Positions 24,755-31,781 of a DNA stretch of 38,798 nt are shown here, piece by piece. Numbering within the stretch: the first letter of the stretch is position 1; each line of letters starts with the position of its first letter. Both the position numbers and the translations under genes were made by a program. The notes under the pieces are model-generated. The model ran no database searches. It was not told the DNA's origin and saw nothing but the letters and a program-made list of their open reading frames with translations. The DNA comes from a virus. Location of the stretch: positions 1 to 38,798 of IMG/VR virus record IMGVR_UViG_3300047470_000125; one strand, 5' to 3'.

Positions 24755-25084
24755 TTATTGCCCCTCGCCAACCTGAATGTCTAGCGTGGCAGTGCCCGTA
24801 ATGCAAATGGCACTGAATGACAAAGGCGAACCGGGGATGGTATTGGGAATCGTAAAGGTCGAATCCGTACCTGCCAGCACAGGCGTGCACGTCGTCTGCG
24901 CTGAAGGCGAAGGCAGCGTTGCCGTCTGCGTACCGGGACCGATCGACACATATGCGTGGTTCGGGCCTTCGTTGACGATTCGCACCGTGCTGCCCGTGCC
25001 AGGAAGCTTGACGGAAGCGCCGGCAGCGATCGTCACCGCATAAGAGATGGTCGCAGCCTGCGCCGTGAACGAGCCTTGATACAT
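24755..25084 (-). CDS. Small beta-rich virion protein upstream of the spike
   Basis: This encodes 109 residues, Thr/Ala/Gly-rich and beta-patterned throughout (AATISYAVTIAAGASVKLP, TVRIVNEGPNHAYVSIGPG, LSFSAICITGTATLDIQVG). GGAGG lies well spaced before the ATG, and the start directly follows the terminase stop. It could be a head fibre, decoration protein, or adaptor for the spike. It resembles in style the protein at 27036-27419. No family is assigned. Confidence 0.6.
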   Translation of the reverse strand: MYQGSFTAQAATISYAVTIAAGASVKLPGTGSTVRIVNEGPNHAYVSIGPGTQTATLPSPSAQTTCTPVLAGTDSTFTIPNTIPGSPLSFSAICITGTATLDIQVGEGQ

Positions 25085-26446
25085 TTACAGCCTCCGATGA
25101 TTGGATACGTGCCGCATGTGATCTTCCCAAACGTCGTTTAGCGTCTCCTGCACTTGCAGGTTCTGCCAGTCCGGTTCCCGCGCCGGAGCGACGTATTCGG
25201 CTTCACTCATGACCTGCGCACCGTATGCAAACGCATCGGAAGGGTGTGAAGCCCAGTTATGTAGCGGTTCTTTCGAGAACACGCCTGTGTCGTCATTCCA
25301 CTCGTATTCCCACGCGCCTAGACCGTCTAAGCCGGCCTCGCATTGGGTACGGTTGAATGCACATTTGGTGATGACCGCGCGAGCTGCGCTGATCTGATCC
25401 AGCTTCTTTGTCTGAGGTACGACCTCGACCTTGCCGCCGCCGAATGCCTCTAGAAACCGCTCCATGCTGGTGTGCTTGCTTTGGAACGTCTTGGCCCGCG
25501 CGTCGTGCGGGAGCCAGATCTTTCCAAGCTTGGCGCCTAGATCGGTGATGCTCTGCTGTATGCGCGGAATCCAGTCCTCAGCATCCAGCCCTGAATCGCC
25601 TTCGTACTTGAGCAGATTGAATCCGCCTGGCAGACGCTGCCAATACCACCAAGACGCCGTGTCTCTGAATCCCAAGTCGCTGCTGATCTCAATCGGCGCG
25701 CCCACTGGGTCATACACAATCTCGTCGTCAATCCGGCCTTCACGCTCCGCGGCGCTGACCCACTTACCGAGGATCGAGCCGGTGATATTGCCGTAGGCGC
25801 CTTCCCAGATATGGTCGTACTCTTCCGGCCGGTCGCGCAGGTCACGTTGCCGCGCACGCTCCAGCACAGAAGGAAACTTCGGGTTGTCCCGCCAGTTCAG
25901 TTCGACGATCTTGAACAGCGGATCAGGATTGCGCCGGAAGCGCGCATCGGTCGGACTGCCCTTGCGCTTCGGGTTCCACGTCACCCAAAGCTCGCTGTCC
26001 TCTTCCCGCAGCGTCGGAATGAGCGTCGACCATGCCAGGTTGGTCACTGGCTCAGCCTCGTCTACCCAACACAGCAGAATCCGCGCTTTCGACTTCACGC
26101 TATCAATGCTGCGATCCAAGCCGGCAAACTTGAACGTCACCCGGCCATTGCGCGTCCGGATGTACTTCTCGCCTATATCGAAGAACGCTTCCAGCCATGC
26201 CTCAGACCGAATCGCCGCTTTCACTTCCTCTAGCGACGAGTCATCGAGCGAGTTCATGAACTGCCGAGCGCAAAGGACGATTCCCTCTCGCCCTTCCATC
26301 GCCCACATATAAGCGCGGACGGCTGCCATCTTGGCAAAGGATCGCGTCTTGCCTGATCCCCGTCCGCCGTATGCCCCGCGTATGTCCGCCCTGCCGCTGA
26401 AGACAGGGATTAGCTTAGGAGGAAGCGCTATCCTGACGGTCGTCAC
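25085..26446 (-). CDS. terL: Terminase large subunit
   Basis: This encodes 453 residues from GTG with GGAG seven bases upstream. ATPase: Walker A GGRGSGKT at 27-34, Walker B ILLCWVDEAE with D129/E130, and coupling-type TWNPKRKGSP near 156. Nuclease: D257 in ISSDLGF, D315 in PHDA, and D404 in HPSDAFAYG, as expected for the RNase H-like metal site. It resembles the PBSX/P22-like Terminase_3 group. It packages DNA into procapsids through the portal. It overlaps the small subunit by 32 bases. The circular permutation implied by the contig fits headful packaging, but this is not proven. Confidence 0.93.
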   Translation of the reverse strand: MTTVRIALPPKLIPVFSGRADIRGAYGGRGSGKTRSFAKMAAVRAYMWAMEGREGIVLCARQFMNSLDDSSLEEVKAAIRSEAWLEAFFDIGEKYIRTRNGRVTFKFAGLDRSIDSVKSKARILLCWVDEAEPVTNLAWSTLIPTLREEDSELWVTWNPKRKGSPTDARFRRNPDPLFKIVELNWRDNPKFPSVLERARQRDLRDRPEEYDHIWEGAYGNITGSILGKWVSAAEREGRIDDEIVYDPVGAPIEISSDLGFRDTASWWYWQRLPGGFNLLKYEGDSGLDAEDWIPRIQQSITDLGAKLGKIWLPHDARAKTFQSKHTSMERFLEAFGGGKVEVVPQTKKLDQISAARAVITKCAFNRTQCEAGLDGLGAWEYEWNDDTGVFSKEPLHNWASHPSDAFAYGAQVMSEAEYVAPAREPDWQNLQVQETLNDVWEDHMRHVSNHRRL

Positions 26447-26726
26447 TTAGCGGCTCCAATATGACCTTCTGAACCACTGTGAGCGGATTCTGCTCGTCGC
26501 CCGCGACCTGGAGAGGAAGCATCTTCCCCCAAAGCTGATAGAACGCGGTCGGGTTCTCTCCGGCCCACAGTTTCAGGCTCTCAACGCCGCCGATTCCCTC
26601 GAATGCCTGAACGAGCGCTTCCTTTACGGCTACGGTCGACTTGTTCAGCGAGCCTTTCGGGCGCCCCTTACCGGCATTGGGAGGCGGCTTTCGGCCAGTA
26701 ACTTTCCCTTCTTTACTGTCGGACAT
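26415..26726 (-). CDS. terS: Terminase small subunit-like DNA-binding protein
   Basis: This encodes 103 residues. The N-terminus is basic with an AT-hook-like segment (TGRKPPPNAGKGRPKGSLNK), then STVAVKEALVQAF and SLKLWAGENPTAFYQLWGKMLP, a pattern shared with small proteins coded just before terL. The role would be recognising packaging-site DNA. The start overlaps the preceding small gene and the end overlaps terL. Position strongly supports the call; the family is recognised by pattern only. Confidence 0.75.
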   Translation of the reverse strand: MSDSKEGKVTGRKPPPNAGKGRPKGSLNKSTVAVKEALVQAFEGIGGVESLKLWAGENPTAFYQLWGKMLPLQVAGDEQNPLTVVQKVILEPLSDDRQDSASS

Positions 26727-26889
26727 ACTTGGCAGCCAGCTTTTCCGCCTGTTGCAGCAGATCGTCTAGCGAGTCGTAATGGCCGTGCTCCTGTATGTGC
26801 CGGATAGCCCATTCTCGGGCTTCTTGCGATACAGGCAGCGTATCTCTCAGGTCTGAGTAGAAACGCGCGCGAGCGACCGTTGCGTCCAT
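26713..26889 (-). CDS. Small hypothetical protein before terS
   Basis: This encodes 58 residues: MDATVARARFYSDLRDTL, then EWAIRHIQEHGHYDSLDDLL and a helical QQAEKLAAKYVRQ end. It overlaps terS by 14 bases. AGGA lies about ten bases before the ATG. The sequence is wholly helical and charged, with no known motif. Continuous spacing with its neighbours on both sides and normal composition support a real gene. Confidence 0.6.
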   Translation of the reverse strand: MDATVARARFYSDLRDTLPVSQEAREWAIRHIQEHGHYDSLDDLLQQAEKLAAKYVRQ

Positions 26890-26890
26890 G

Positions 26891-27034
26891 TCAGATCATC
26901 CTGTCATAACATGCCAGCGGATGTTCACGAAGTTTCTGAACGAGCGCGCGGCCTTCTTCATTGTTTCGGAGAATCTCAAGATCCGAGAGCAGCGGGTATT
27001 TGGCCTTCAGGCGCCGGAGTTCAGAGTCACTCAT
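26891..27034 (-). CDS. Small hypothetical protein in the late operon
   Basis: This encodes 47 residues: MSDSELRRLKAKYPLLSDLE, then RNNEEGRALVQKLREHPL and ACYDRMI. It ends one base before the next start, and its own start lies at the stop of the upstream structural gene, so it fills the gap exactly. The predicted structure is helical. No family is recognised. Confidence 0.55.
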   Translation of the reverse strand: MSDSELRRLKAKYPLLSDLEILRNNEEGRALVQKLREHPLACYDRMI

Positions 27035-27035
27035 G

Positions 27036-27419
27036 TCAGGTCCCGATGCTCGCGGCCCAAAGGTTGGCGCCCAAGCAGTAGAAGTCCGCGGTCTTGTTGA
27101 CTGGGATGCTCACTGCGGTATTGACGCCAGCATTGGAGATGTTGCCGCCCGTTGCGGGATAGACCAGCAGCGGGTTTGCGCCGAAGTTCGCGACGACGTA
27201 GATGTCACCAGCCTGGCCGCTCGTCGGGCCAGTTGCCGGAAGACGTGCGCCCGAGTTCAGTGCGACCGTCGAGAAGACCGTAACGTCGCTCGGAATGGCC
27301 GTTGCGTTTGCCTGGCTGGACGTGCCACCGCCCGTAAGGCCGGTCGTGACCTTGCCTACGGTCATCTGAGCTTGCAGAGGCGGAACGCCTGCGCCCATCA
27401 GGTTGCTGAGAGTGGTCAT
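27036..27419 (-). CDS. Small virion protein, likely capsid decoration or head fibre
   Basis: This encodes 127 residues. It opens MTTLSNLMGAGVPPLQAQMTVG and continues with a Thr/Ala/Gly/Asn beta-patterned sequence (VTVFSTVALNSGARLP, GDIYVVANFGANPLLVYPA, VSIPVNKTADFYCLGANLWAA). The C-terminal half resembles small phage head proteins that end in a Y/F-x-x-x-x-G-x-x-W-A segment. GGAGA precedes the ATG. It lies before the terminase genes near the start of the late operon. The virion role is inferred. Confidence 0.6.
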   Translation of the reverse strand: MTTLSNLMGAGVPPLQAQMTVGKVTTGLTGGGTSSQANATAIPSDVTVFSTVALNSGARLPATGPTSGQAGDIYVVANFGANPLLVYPATGGNISNAGVNTAVSIPVNKTADFYCLGANLWAASIGT

Positions 27420-27430
27420 GTGTGAATCTC

Positions 27431-27751
27431 CTAAGCTGCTGCGCGCTCGGCGCTTTCGGTTACGTACGGGCGAAGAATCCCGTCCGAATCTTCCTCGGCC
27501 AGCACTTCCTCGATGGTCAAATCGTCCAGCAGAATCCAGCCGGTCAGTTCATCTCCGGCGCCTTTGCCGTCACTCCACTGGCCGCAACGCAGGAACTGGC
27601 CTTCAGGCGACAGGCGAGTTGGATCGAGCGTCACCTGATACGTCACTACGCGCATCGACGGGTGACCAAGATCATTCAGCAGCTTCGCGTTCTTCAGGTC
27701 TTGATCGAACGAGACGATCGCTACTTGCTTCTTGGTGATGGTGTCGATCAT
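27431..27751 (-). CDS. Hypothetical protein, first gene of the late block
   Basis: This encodes 106 residues: MIDTITKKQVAIVSFDQDLKN, then MRVVTYQVTLDPTRLSPEGQF and GWILLDDLTIEEVLAEED. The mix of beta strands and an acidic C-terminal helix gives no recognised fold. It is the first gene after the early/late gap; there is no clear ribosome binding site before the ATG, and a hairpin ends 18 bases upstream, so its start is either structured or reached by read-through. Confidence 0.6.
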   Translation of the reverse strand: MIDTITKKQVAIVSFDQDLKNAKLLNDLGHPSMRVVTYQVTLDPTRLSPEGQFLRCGQWSDGKGAGDELTGWILLDDLTIEEVLAEEDSDGILRPYVTESAERAAA

Positions 27752-27768
27752 GGGCGCACAAATAAAAA

Positions 27769-27787
27769 TGGCCGCGCTTGGCGGCCA
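27769..27787 (-). terminator. Hairpin with U-rich tail before the first late gene
   Basis: On the minus strand TGGCCGC-CAAGC-GCGGCCA is a perfect seven-pair stem with a five-base loop, followed by U-rich ATTTTTATTT-type sequence. It could terminate early transcripts or form a structured leader immediately before the first late gene. Confidence 0.5.
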
Positions 27788-27868
27788 AACCTGCGGGAGG
27801 AGATCGCAGGGAAGGGTTAGGGATGTCTTTCCATCAGTCAGGAACGGGGAATTCCGGTGGCGTAAAGC

Positions 27869-27908
27869 AAAAAGCCCAACCAGACGGGGATCGGGTTGAG
27901 CTTTTTTT
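27869..27908. terminator. Probable bidirectional intrinsic terminator at the end of the early operon
   Basis: AGCCCAACC (27873-27881) pairs with GGTTGAGCT (27894-27902), one mismatch in nine, across a 12-base loop. A run of seven T follows on the plus strand, and on the minus strand the stem is followed by a TTTTT run, so it can stop transcription either way. It lies just after the last early leftward gene. Confidence 0.75.
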
Positions 27909-27960
27909 AGGGCGCGCGTCGCCCCCTGGAAACAGACGATAGCAAATCCTAATTAGCCAG

Positions 27961-28371
27961 TCAAGACATTAGGTCGAAATACTTTGCGGATGACTTGAAA
28001 TAGAACATCGTGTGAAGTTCCTTCTCGTCCTCGTCTAGCATGTCTCGTAACTTATCGCCTGACTCTTCAAGCATGAGCGCAGCATTGTGCTCCTCTCGGA
28101 TCTGAGCCATTTCCGCTCCGATTCGGTTTCGCCTCACGATCGCCGCGGTTTGAGAATTCTGCTTGGGAACGCCCTTCTTTATGTTCCCCACCTTGTATGG
28201 GCCAGCATCCGCAATTCGTTGCATCTGAAGGCTGGTAGGACTGGTGCCGCGCCGATCGATGTCTTCGCCCCACCAGTCTAACCACTCCTCGAATGTTATC
28301 TCCCAGCCTATGCCTCGCGCTTTTGCATGGTGCCGTTGCGCCTGGTATGCCATCCAGTGACGTTTGTTCAT
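27961..28371 (-). CDS. Conserved-type phage protein with a GPYxxGN motif
   Basis: This encodes 136 residues. The N-terminal half (YQAQRHHAKARGIGWEITFEEWLDWWG, then LQMQRIADAGPYKVGNIKKGVPKQNS) is a Trp-rich pattern I know from many small phage proteins, sometimes annotated as HNH-like; the GPYxxGN...N part resembles the DNA-contacting part of homing-nuclease-associated modules. The C-terminal half is acidic and helical. A catalytic HNH triad is not visible. It is the last gene before the early terminator and overlaps its upstream neighbour by ATGA. Confidence 0.55.
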   Translation of the reverse strand: MNKRHWMAYQAQRHHAKARGIGWEITFEEWLDWWGEDIDRRGTSPTSLQMQRIADAGPYKVGNIKKGVPKQNSQTAAIVRRNRIGAEMAQIREEHNAALMLEESGDKLRDMLDEDEKELHTMFYFKSSAKYFDLMS

Positions 28372-28769
28372 GCCAAAGCTTCCTGGCGCGTCACAGGCGA
28401 CTTTACGAGACCTTTAGCGAAAAGTTTCGGCCTGAGCAGTTCCTTAGCCTCAGCATAGTCCCTTTCCTGCGTTTCCGGATAGCGCGGATTGGTCCAGACC
28501 GTGCGGCCGGCGTCCATATTGCGCATTGCCGTTTGGATTGCCATGCGCTGGCGTAGCGTCAGTTCGAATATCAGCGGCTCTACCGCTTTGGCGATTCCTT
28601 CGCGGAGCTGGTGATCGACGATCTCGGAAAGCTCGTCGTATTCCATCCATTGGCGGCTGATGGTGAAATCGCGGCATGTAGAGTCAGCGCGGCCGTAGCC
28701 TAGCGCGGGCTGGTAGCTCTGGCTGAACTTGAACCAGTCATATAGGATGTCGTCGATTTCGTCGTGCAC
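28368..28769 (-). CDS. Phage protein of possible late-regulator (Q-like) role
   Basis: This encodes 133 residues from the GTG at 28769 (AGGGG upstream, start just after the previous stop); the open frame runs further upstream but that part is not needed. Sequence features: DDILYDWFKFSQSYQPALGYG, STCRDFTISRQWMEY, then LTLRQRMAIQTAMRNMDAG, a helix-turn-helix-like stretch. The Y-x-P-x-x-GY pattern followed by an HTH-like segment recalls proteins coded at the end of phage early operons that act in late-gene activation. Position just before the early/late boundary fits. This is inference, not family proof. Confidence 0.5.
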   Translation of the reverse strand: MHDEIDDILYDWFKFSQSYQPALGYGRADSTCRDFTISRQWMEYDELSEIVDHQLREGIAKAVEPLIFELTLRQRMAIQTAMRNMDAGRTVWTNPRYPETQERDYAEAKELLRPKLFAKGLVKSPVTRQEALA

Positions 28770-28771
28770 TT

Positions 28772-28963
28772 TTATTCCCCTTTCGGCGCTTCTAGTTTCG
28801 GAACTTCCTTGATTTCTCGCACCGCGTCTGCCGGAAGGTCGATCGTGTCGCCCGATGGATACCAACGCTCCATGAATTCCCGATACTGACCAGGAGTCAT
28901 ATCCGCGACCATGTTGTTCCACAACTGCGTACCCGGTTTCAGGTTAGGTGCCAATACGCCCAT
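28772..28963 (-). CDS. Small hypothetical protein after the HNH gene
   Basis: This encodes 63 residues from the ATG at 28963, which overlaps the stop of the HNH gene (TAATG) and has GGAGG upstream. Sequence: LAPNLKPGTQLWNNMVADM, TPGQYREFMERWYPSGD, and an acidic REIKEVPKLEAPKGE tail. It is predicted helical in the centre. No family is known to me. A longer frame exists upstream but lies inside the HNH gene with Arg/Pro-rich shadow composition. Confidence 0.6.
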   Translation of the reverse strand: MGVLAPNLKPGTQLWNNMVADMTPGQYREFMERWYPSGDTIDLPADAVREIKEVPKLEAPKGE

Positions 28964-29241
28964 TATCGTTTCCCTCCATACAGTCGTTCTATCGTCGCCG
29001 CAAGGCAGTCCAATTCGCTTACCTTTACAACATCCCACATGCGGCGCTGGCCGTGGATTCCGTTGAATGAGCCTTGGTGACAGTCTTTGCAGAGCGGGAT
29101 CACGCAGAATCCCGGACTCTTTCTGCCAGGCGTGCGGCCGGCTAGGATATGGTGCGCGTCGCTCGGGCCGTGGGCGCCGCATACTGCGCAGTCCATTTCC
29201 TTTACGCGGGCAATGTGAAGGCGTTCAGTAGCGGCTGTCAT
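28963..29241 (-). CDS. HNH-type nuclease-like protein (Ref-like)
   Basis: This encodes 92 residues. It has a CxxC pair in KEMDCAVCGAHG, then DAHHILAGRTPGRKSPGF with the histidine pair, and VIPLCKDCHQGSFNGIHG with a second CxxC and closing His, the HNH/ββα-metal arrangement. The pattern resembles the Ref family (RecA-dependent nuclease) and other small phage HNH proteins of the nin region. It probably cuts or processes DNA in recombination. It overlaps NinB by four bases upstream and the next gene downstream. Confidence 0.75.
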   Translation of the reverse strand: MTAATERLHIARVKEMDCAVCGAHGPSDAHHILAGRTPGRKSPGFCVIPLCKDCHQGSFNGIHGQRRMWDVVKVSELDCLAATIERLYGGKR

Positions 29242-29654
29242 GCGTCAAACTCCACTCCAAGCGTGCCGGCCGCATAGGCTTGCACCTGTACCAGATACGT
29301 TGCGAATTCTCCGACGCTCATTTGTGCCGTCGACTTGCGCCGCGTGACGATTTCTCCGCCTGGCAGCGTCAGTTCGTCCAGAACGCCGTACTTGCGCGCG
29401 AAATACTCGTGCCACGCATCTTTGTCGAACTGGTTGCCGTCGACCCATGCCTGTTCGGCAATCTGCTTGAGCACACCGCCGAAGTAGAACCGGTTCTGCT
29501 GCGCGTTACGTTGCTTTTCCTCCGCGGTCACGATCACCCGCAAAGGCTCACCTTTGTCTGCGAAGGTCGGCGCATTAGCCTTCAGGAAAGCCACTAGGTT
29601 GTGGCCGACTCCCGGCGTGTGCAGCAGAAATTCTCGATACAGAGCGGCGCTCAT
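29238..29654 (-). CDS. ninB: NinB-family recombination protein
   Basis: This encodes 138 residues. It matches NinB (lambda Orf) features: RNAQQNRFYFGGVLKQIAEQAW, FDKDAWHEYFARKYG, EIVTRRKSTAQMSVGEFATYL and a helical C-terminus with GTLGVEF. In lambda, Orf is a recombination mediator that binds SSB and helps load recombinase on single-stranded DNA. Its place in the leftward operon among small nin-like genes is typical. It should work with the ERF protein of the rightward operon. Confidence 0.88.
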   Translation of the reverse strand: MSAALYREFLLHTPGVGHNLVAFLKANAPTFADKGEPLRVIVTAEEKQRNAQQNRFYFGGVLKQIAEQAWVDGNQFDKDAWHEYFARKYGVLDELTLPGGEIVTRRKSTAQMSVGEFATYLVQVQAYAAGTLGVEFDA

Positions 29655-29884
29655 CTCGCCTCCCCTCTAGCCAACTGGTTCCGGACCCACAAAACCTCGT
29701 CCGCTTGGATCTTCGCCTGCAACTTCGCGCCCTCCCGCATACCATGCTCATATGCTGTCTTGAGCAGTTGCTGCGTAGCCCATGACATCTGGTGATAGCC
29801 GGTATAAGCGAGGAAATGGGCGAACAGACATTCCGGCGTGTGAGGCGTGGCGCCGCTCGACTGGCATCCAGTGCAGTTACTCAT
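29651..29884 (-). CDS. Small hypothetical protein with N-terminal cysteines
   Basis: This encodes 77 residues from ATG 29884, which overlaps the previous stop. MSNCTGCQSSG, then HTPECLFAHFLAYTGY, gives three cysteines with several histidines, perhaps a small metal site. A helix follows (ATQQLLKTAYEHGMREGAKLQAKI). The longer upstream frame is an Arg-rich shadow of the neighbouring gene. It overlaps NinB by four bases. Function is unknown. Confidence 0.6.
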   Translation of the reverse strand: MSNCTGCQSSGATPHTPECLFAHFLAYTGYHQMSWATQQLLKTAYEHGMREGAKLQAKIQADEVLWVRNQLARGEAR

Positions 29885-30146
29885 CGCGCATCTCCCGCGC
29901 TTCCGTGTAGTCCAGCCCAAGTTCCTGCTCGGCCTCTGCCATCCTCTGCAACGCTTTCTGCTGCTTCCATTTGTCATCCAGCGTCTTCGCTGCGTCTTCG
30001 ATTACCTTCAGCTCTACCGCTGGCCCGTGAGCGCTCAGAATCGCTTCCTGCGCTGCCAGCCATGTGCGCCAGTGGTTTTCCTTGACCGAGGCGAGCAGGC
30101 AGCCGTGGACGTTGACGTAGTAGGCGTCGAATTGCTCTCGGCTCAT
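29877..30146 (-). CDS. Hypothetical helical phage protein
   Basis: This encodes 89 residues from the ATG at 30146 (GGGAG seven bases upstream; ATGA overlap with the mini-gene before it). Sequence: MSREQFDAYYVNVHGCLLAS, NHWRTWLAAQEAIL, then charged helix AKTLDDKWKQQKALQRMAEA. It looks like a small helical bundle or coiled coil. No known family. The upstream extension of the frame is rejected as a shadow. Confidence 0.6.
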   Translation of the reverse strand: MSREQFDAYYVNVHGCLLASVKENHWRTWLAAQEAILSAHGPAVELKVIEDAAKTLDDKWKQQKALQRMAEAEQELGLDYTEAREMRDE

Positions 30147-30223
30147 TTCTGGCTCCCTACCGGTTTCGTCCAGTCGCGGCCGCGGATTCCGAGTGCCAGC
30201 CAGAGGATTTCGTCTTGGGTCAT
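30143..30223 (-). CDS. Very small predicted gene (26 residues)
   Basis: The peptide opens MTQDEILWLALGIRGRDW. The ATG has a perfect AGGAGG five bases upstream and overlaps the previous stop (ATGA); its own stop overlaps the next start the same way. The strong ribosome binding site and double coupling support translation, although the product may matter mainly for coupling. Confidence 0.5.
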   Translation of the reverse strand: MTQDEILWLALGIRGRDWTKPVGSQK

Positions 30224-30381
30224 GCTGCCTCCTGATAGTCGATCCGATATCCGCAGAACCGGTTTCCATACTTGACCGCGGATCTAACAGCCGCTTCCGA
30301 TTTCCGCATTACGTAAGCCAGATACAGCGCCGGCAGAACAAAACACATCCCATCGCTTCCAGTAATCAGAACCCGTCTCAT
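30220..30381 (-). CDS. Small hypothetical protein (53 residues)
   Basis: This encodes 53 residues: MRRVLITGSDGMCFVLPALYLAYVMRK, then SEAAVRSAVKYGNRFCGYR. The start has AGGAGG five bases upstream and an ATGA overlap with the upstream regulator. The MRR-V-L-I...D-G opening resembles a beta strand and turn, and the middle is moderately hydrophobic. The C-terminal end (QEAA) repeats the end of its upstream neighbour, because both end in the shared CAGGAGGC-type ribosome site. Confidence 0.55.
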   Translation of the reverse strand: MRRVLITGSDGMCFVLPALYLAYVMRKSEAAVRSAVKYGNRFCGYRIDYQEAA

Positions 30382-30941
30382 GCGGCCTCCTGTTGGATGA
30401 CTCGTTTTTCGTATCTGCCGCGCGTCGAGAGCGTTACGACGGTCGGAGTTGTTACCTGCTGAATTGCGATGGAGAACGGATTCGACTTCAGTTGCTTGCG
30501 CTGCCTCACTCGCTGGTTCTTCTCGCGGATCGTGAACGGCGCCGGCTTCTCCGCGCTTTCACCTGGCCCGATCGCGTAGACCGGAGTCGGACGGCCTCCA
30601 TTCGAACGCTTGCGCCACTCCATGATGTGAGCCTGACCGCTCAGACGGGCATCGCGCAGATTCCGGCAGACCGCCGAAGTCACCAGACCCGTGCGCATGA
30701 CCAGCTCAGACGACGTTCCCGGCGATTTCAGGAGTTCCGCCTTGATCCAGTCCCATGCGTAGGCCGGAACGCCACGCGCCGACTGAGGACGCGGCCCAAG
30801 CTTCATACGCTTCTTGGCATGAGAAAGAATCGCCTTATACGACCGGTCGCCAAACAGATGCAGGTAGTTCTTCAGGTTGCACTTCTTGACCCAATATTCC
30901 CGCAGCGCTTCTTCCTGCTCCGGAGTCCAAGACTTGCTCAT
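30378..30941 (-). CDS. Two-part DNA-binding regulator (SANT/Myb-like plus winged helix)
   Basis: This encodes 187 residues. The N-terminus (WTPEQEEALREYWVKKCN, HLFGDRSYKAILSHAKKRM) has the spacing of a Myb/SANT-like helix-turn-helix. The middle (YAWDWIKAELLKSPGTSSEL, TGLVTSAVCRNLRDARLSGQ, HIMEWRKRSNGGRPTPVYAIG) is a winged helix ending in the R-P-x-x-x-Y wing. The C-terminal ~45 residues are basic and Gln/Thr-rich. It probably regulates phage transcription or binds DNA in replication. It overlaps both neighbours by four bases. Confidence 0.6.
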   Translation of the reverse strand: MSKSWTPEQEEALREYWVKKCNLKNYLHLFGDRSYKAILSHAKKRMKLGPRPQSARGVPAYAWDWIKAELLKSPGTSSELVMRTGLVTSAVCRNLRDARLSGQAHIMEWRKRSNGGRPTPVYAIGPGESAEKPAPFTIREKNQRVRQRKQLKSNPFSIAIQQVTTPTVVTLSTRGRYEKRVIQQEAA

Positions 30942-31447
30942 GCTGCCCTCCGAAGTTCGAAGCGCTCTGCCTTTTGGCCGCGCTGGATCTTGACTACCTG
31001 CCGCTTCTCGATGCGCTTCAGCATTTCTTCCGATGCACGCACGTACTGACGTTTGCTCACCGTTTCTACGAGTTCTTCGAACACATGAATTCCCCCGTTC
31101 ATCGCTACCAGTTCGTCGCCAGAGAAGACGAGACGGTCGGTACGGTGGAAGCGCTCAGCGATGGCGATCATCGCGTTCTGCGCGTCGTACACCGCTTCCA
31201 ATCCGATTTCCTTGTTCCCCGCTCCTTCGCACAGCACCAGCGAGATATTCAGCGCCGATACGATCGAATCCCACGCGCCTTTCAGACCATCTCCGCGAGC
31301 CAGCGAGCGAGCTGCAGCATGAACCGACGTGAGCACCGCAATCCTTTCCTCTCCCTTCAACGGTTCGTCACCGTCAAGCAGCATCGAAACAACGTCTTTC
31401 GTGCTGATCACCTTTCGCGCTTTGCGCGGTTTCTTGTTCCCTGGCAT
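30938..31447 (-). CDS. Hypothetical phage protein
   Basis: This encodes 169 residues. A basic N-terminus (NKKPRKARKVISTKDVV) leads into a helical body (LTSVHAAARSLARGDGLKGAWD, NISLVLCEGAGNKEIG, AQNAMIAIAERFHRTDRLV, GGIHVFEELVETVSKRQYV) and a basic tail. It resembles proteins of unknown function common in Burkholderia phages, located among replication/nin genes. GGGAAGGG precedes the ATG. No catalytic motif is evident. Confidence 0.6.
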   Translation of the reverse strand: MPGNKKPRKARKVISTKDVVSMLLDGDEPLKGEERIAVLTSVHAAARSLARGDGLKGAWDSIVSALNISLVLCEGAGNKEIGLEAVYDAQNAMIAIAERFHRTDRLVFSGDELVAMNGGIHVFEELVETVSKRQYVRASEEMLKRIEKRQVVKIQRGQKAERFELRRAA

Positions 31448-31460
31448 TTCCCTTCCCCCG

Positions 31461-31781
31461 TTAGCTCACATCCACGATGCGATGGCGCCACTCCTTCGCC
31501 TTCGTATCCCACTTCCACCCGTACACATGCAGCGTCCAGCCAAGCTTGCGTACTTCCCCTATGTGCTCCGACTCGGCTATCTTCTTCACCCGCGCCGGAA
31601 CGTTGCTCCAACTGGTCGGCTGCAAACCGATTACTTCACCGTCCTTTATCGCTATCTGGTCGAGAATCCCGAACAGGTCGACTCGGATTCGTGCGCCAGG
31701 TATCCAGCGCTCTACGGTCCAGACTAGCCAGCCCTGCTCTTTCAGCAGTTCCGCGGTCAGAGCTGAGGGACTACGCTTCAC
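31461..31781 (-). CDS. PD-(D/E)XK-like nuclease-fold protein
   Basis: This encodes 106 residues. The order helix (AELLKEQGWLVWTVERW), strand with Asp (RIRVDLFGILDQIAI), strand (VIGLQPTSWSN), helix (VPARVKKIAES), and strand (LGWTLHVYGWKW) is that of small phage PD-(D/E)XK or VRR-NUC-like proteins. The Asp of the first strand is present, but the E-x-K position reads G-L-Q, so catalysis may use a different residue or be lost. It starts at GTG overlapping the previous gene. Likely a resolvase-like or DNA-binding role in replication. Confidence 0.6.
   Translation of the reverse strand: MKRSPSALTAELLKEQGWLVWTVERWIPGARIRVDLFGILDQIAIKDGEVIGLQPTSWSNVPARVKKIAESEHIGEVRKLGWTLHVYGWKWDTKAKEWRHRIVDVS

Larger units (their letters stand above)
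27752..27960. promoter_or_regulatory. Early/late boundary region
   Basis: This 209-base gap separates early leftward genes from late leftward genes and holds two hairpins (listed separately). No good sigma-70 promoter for the minus strand is visible. By analogy with lambda, late transcription may depend on antitermination through these terminators, perhaps by the product of 28368-28769. No gene is seen in the gap. Confidence 0.5.
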
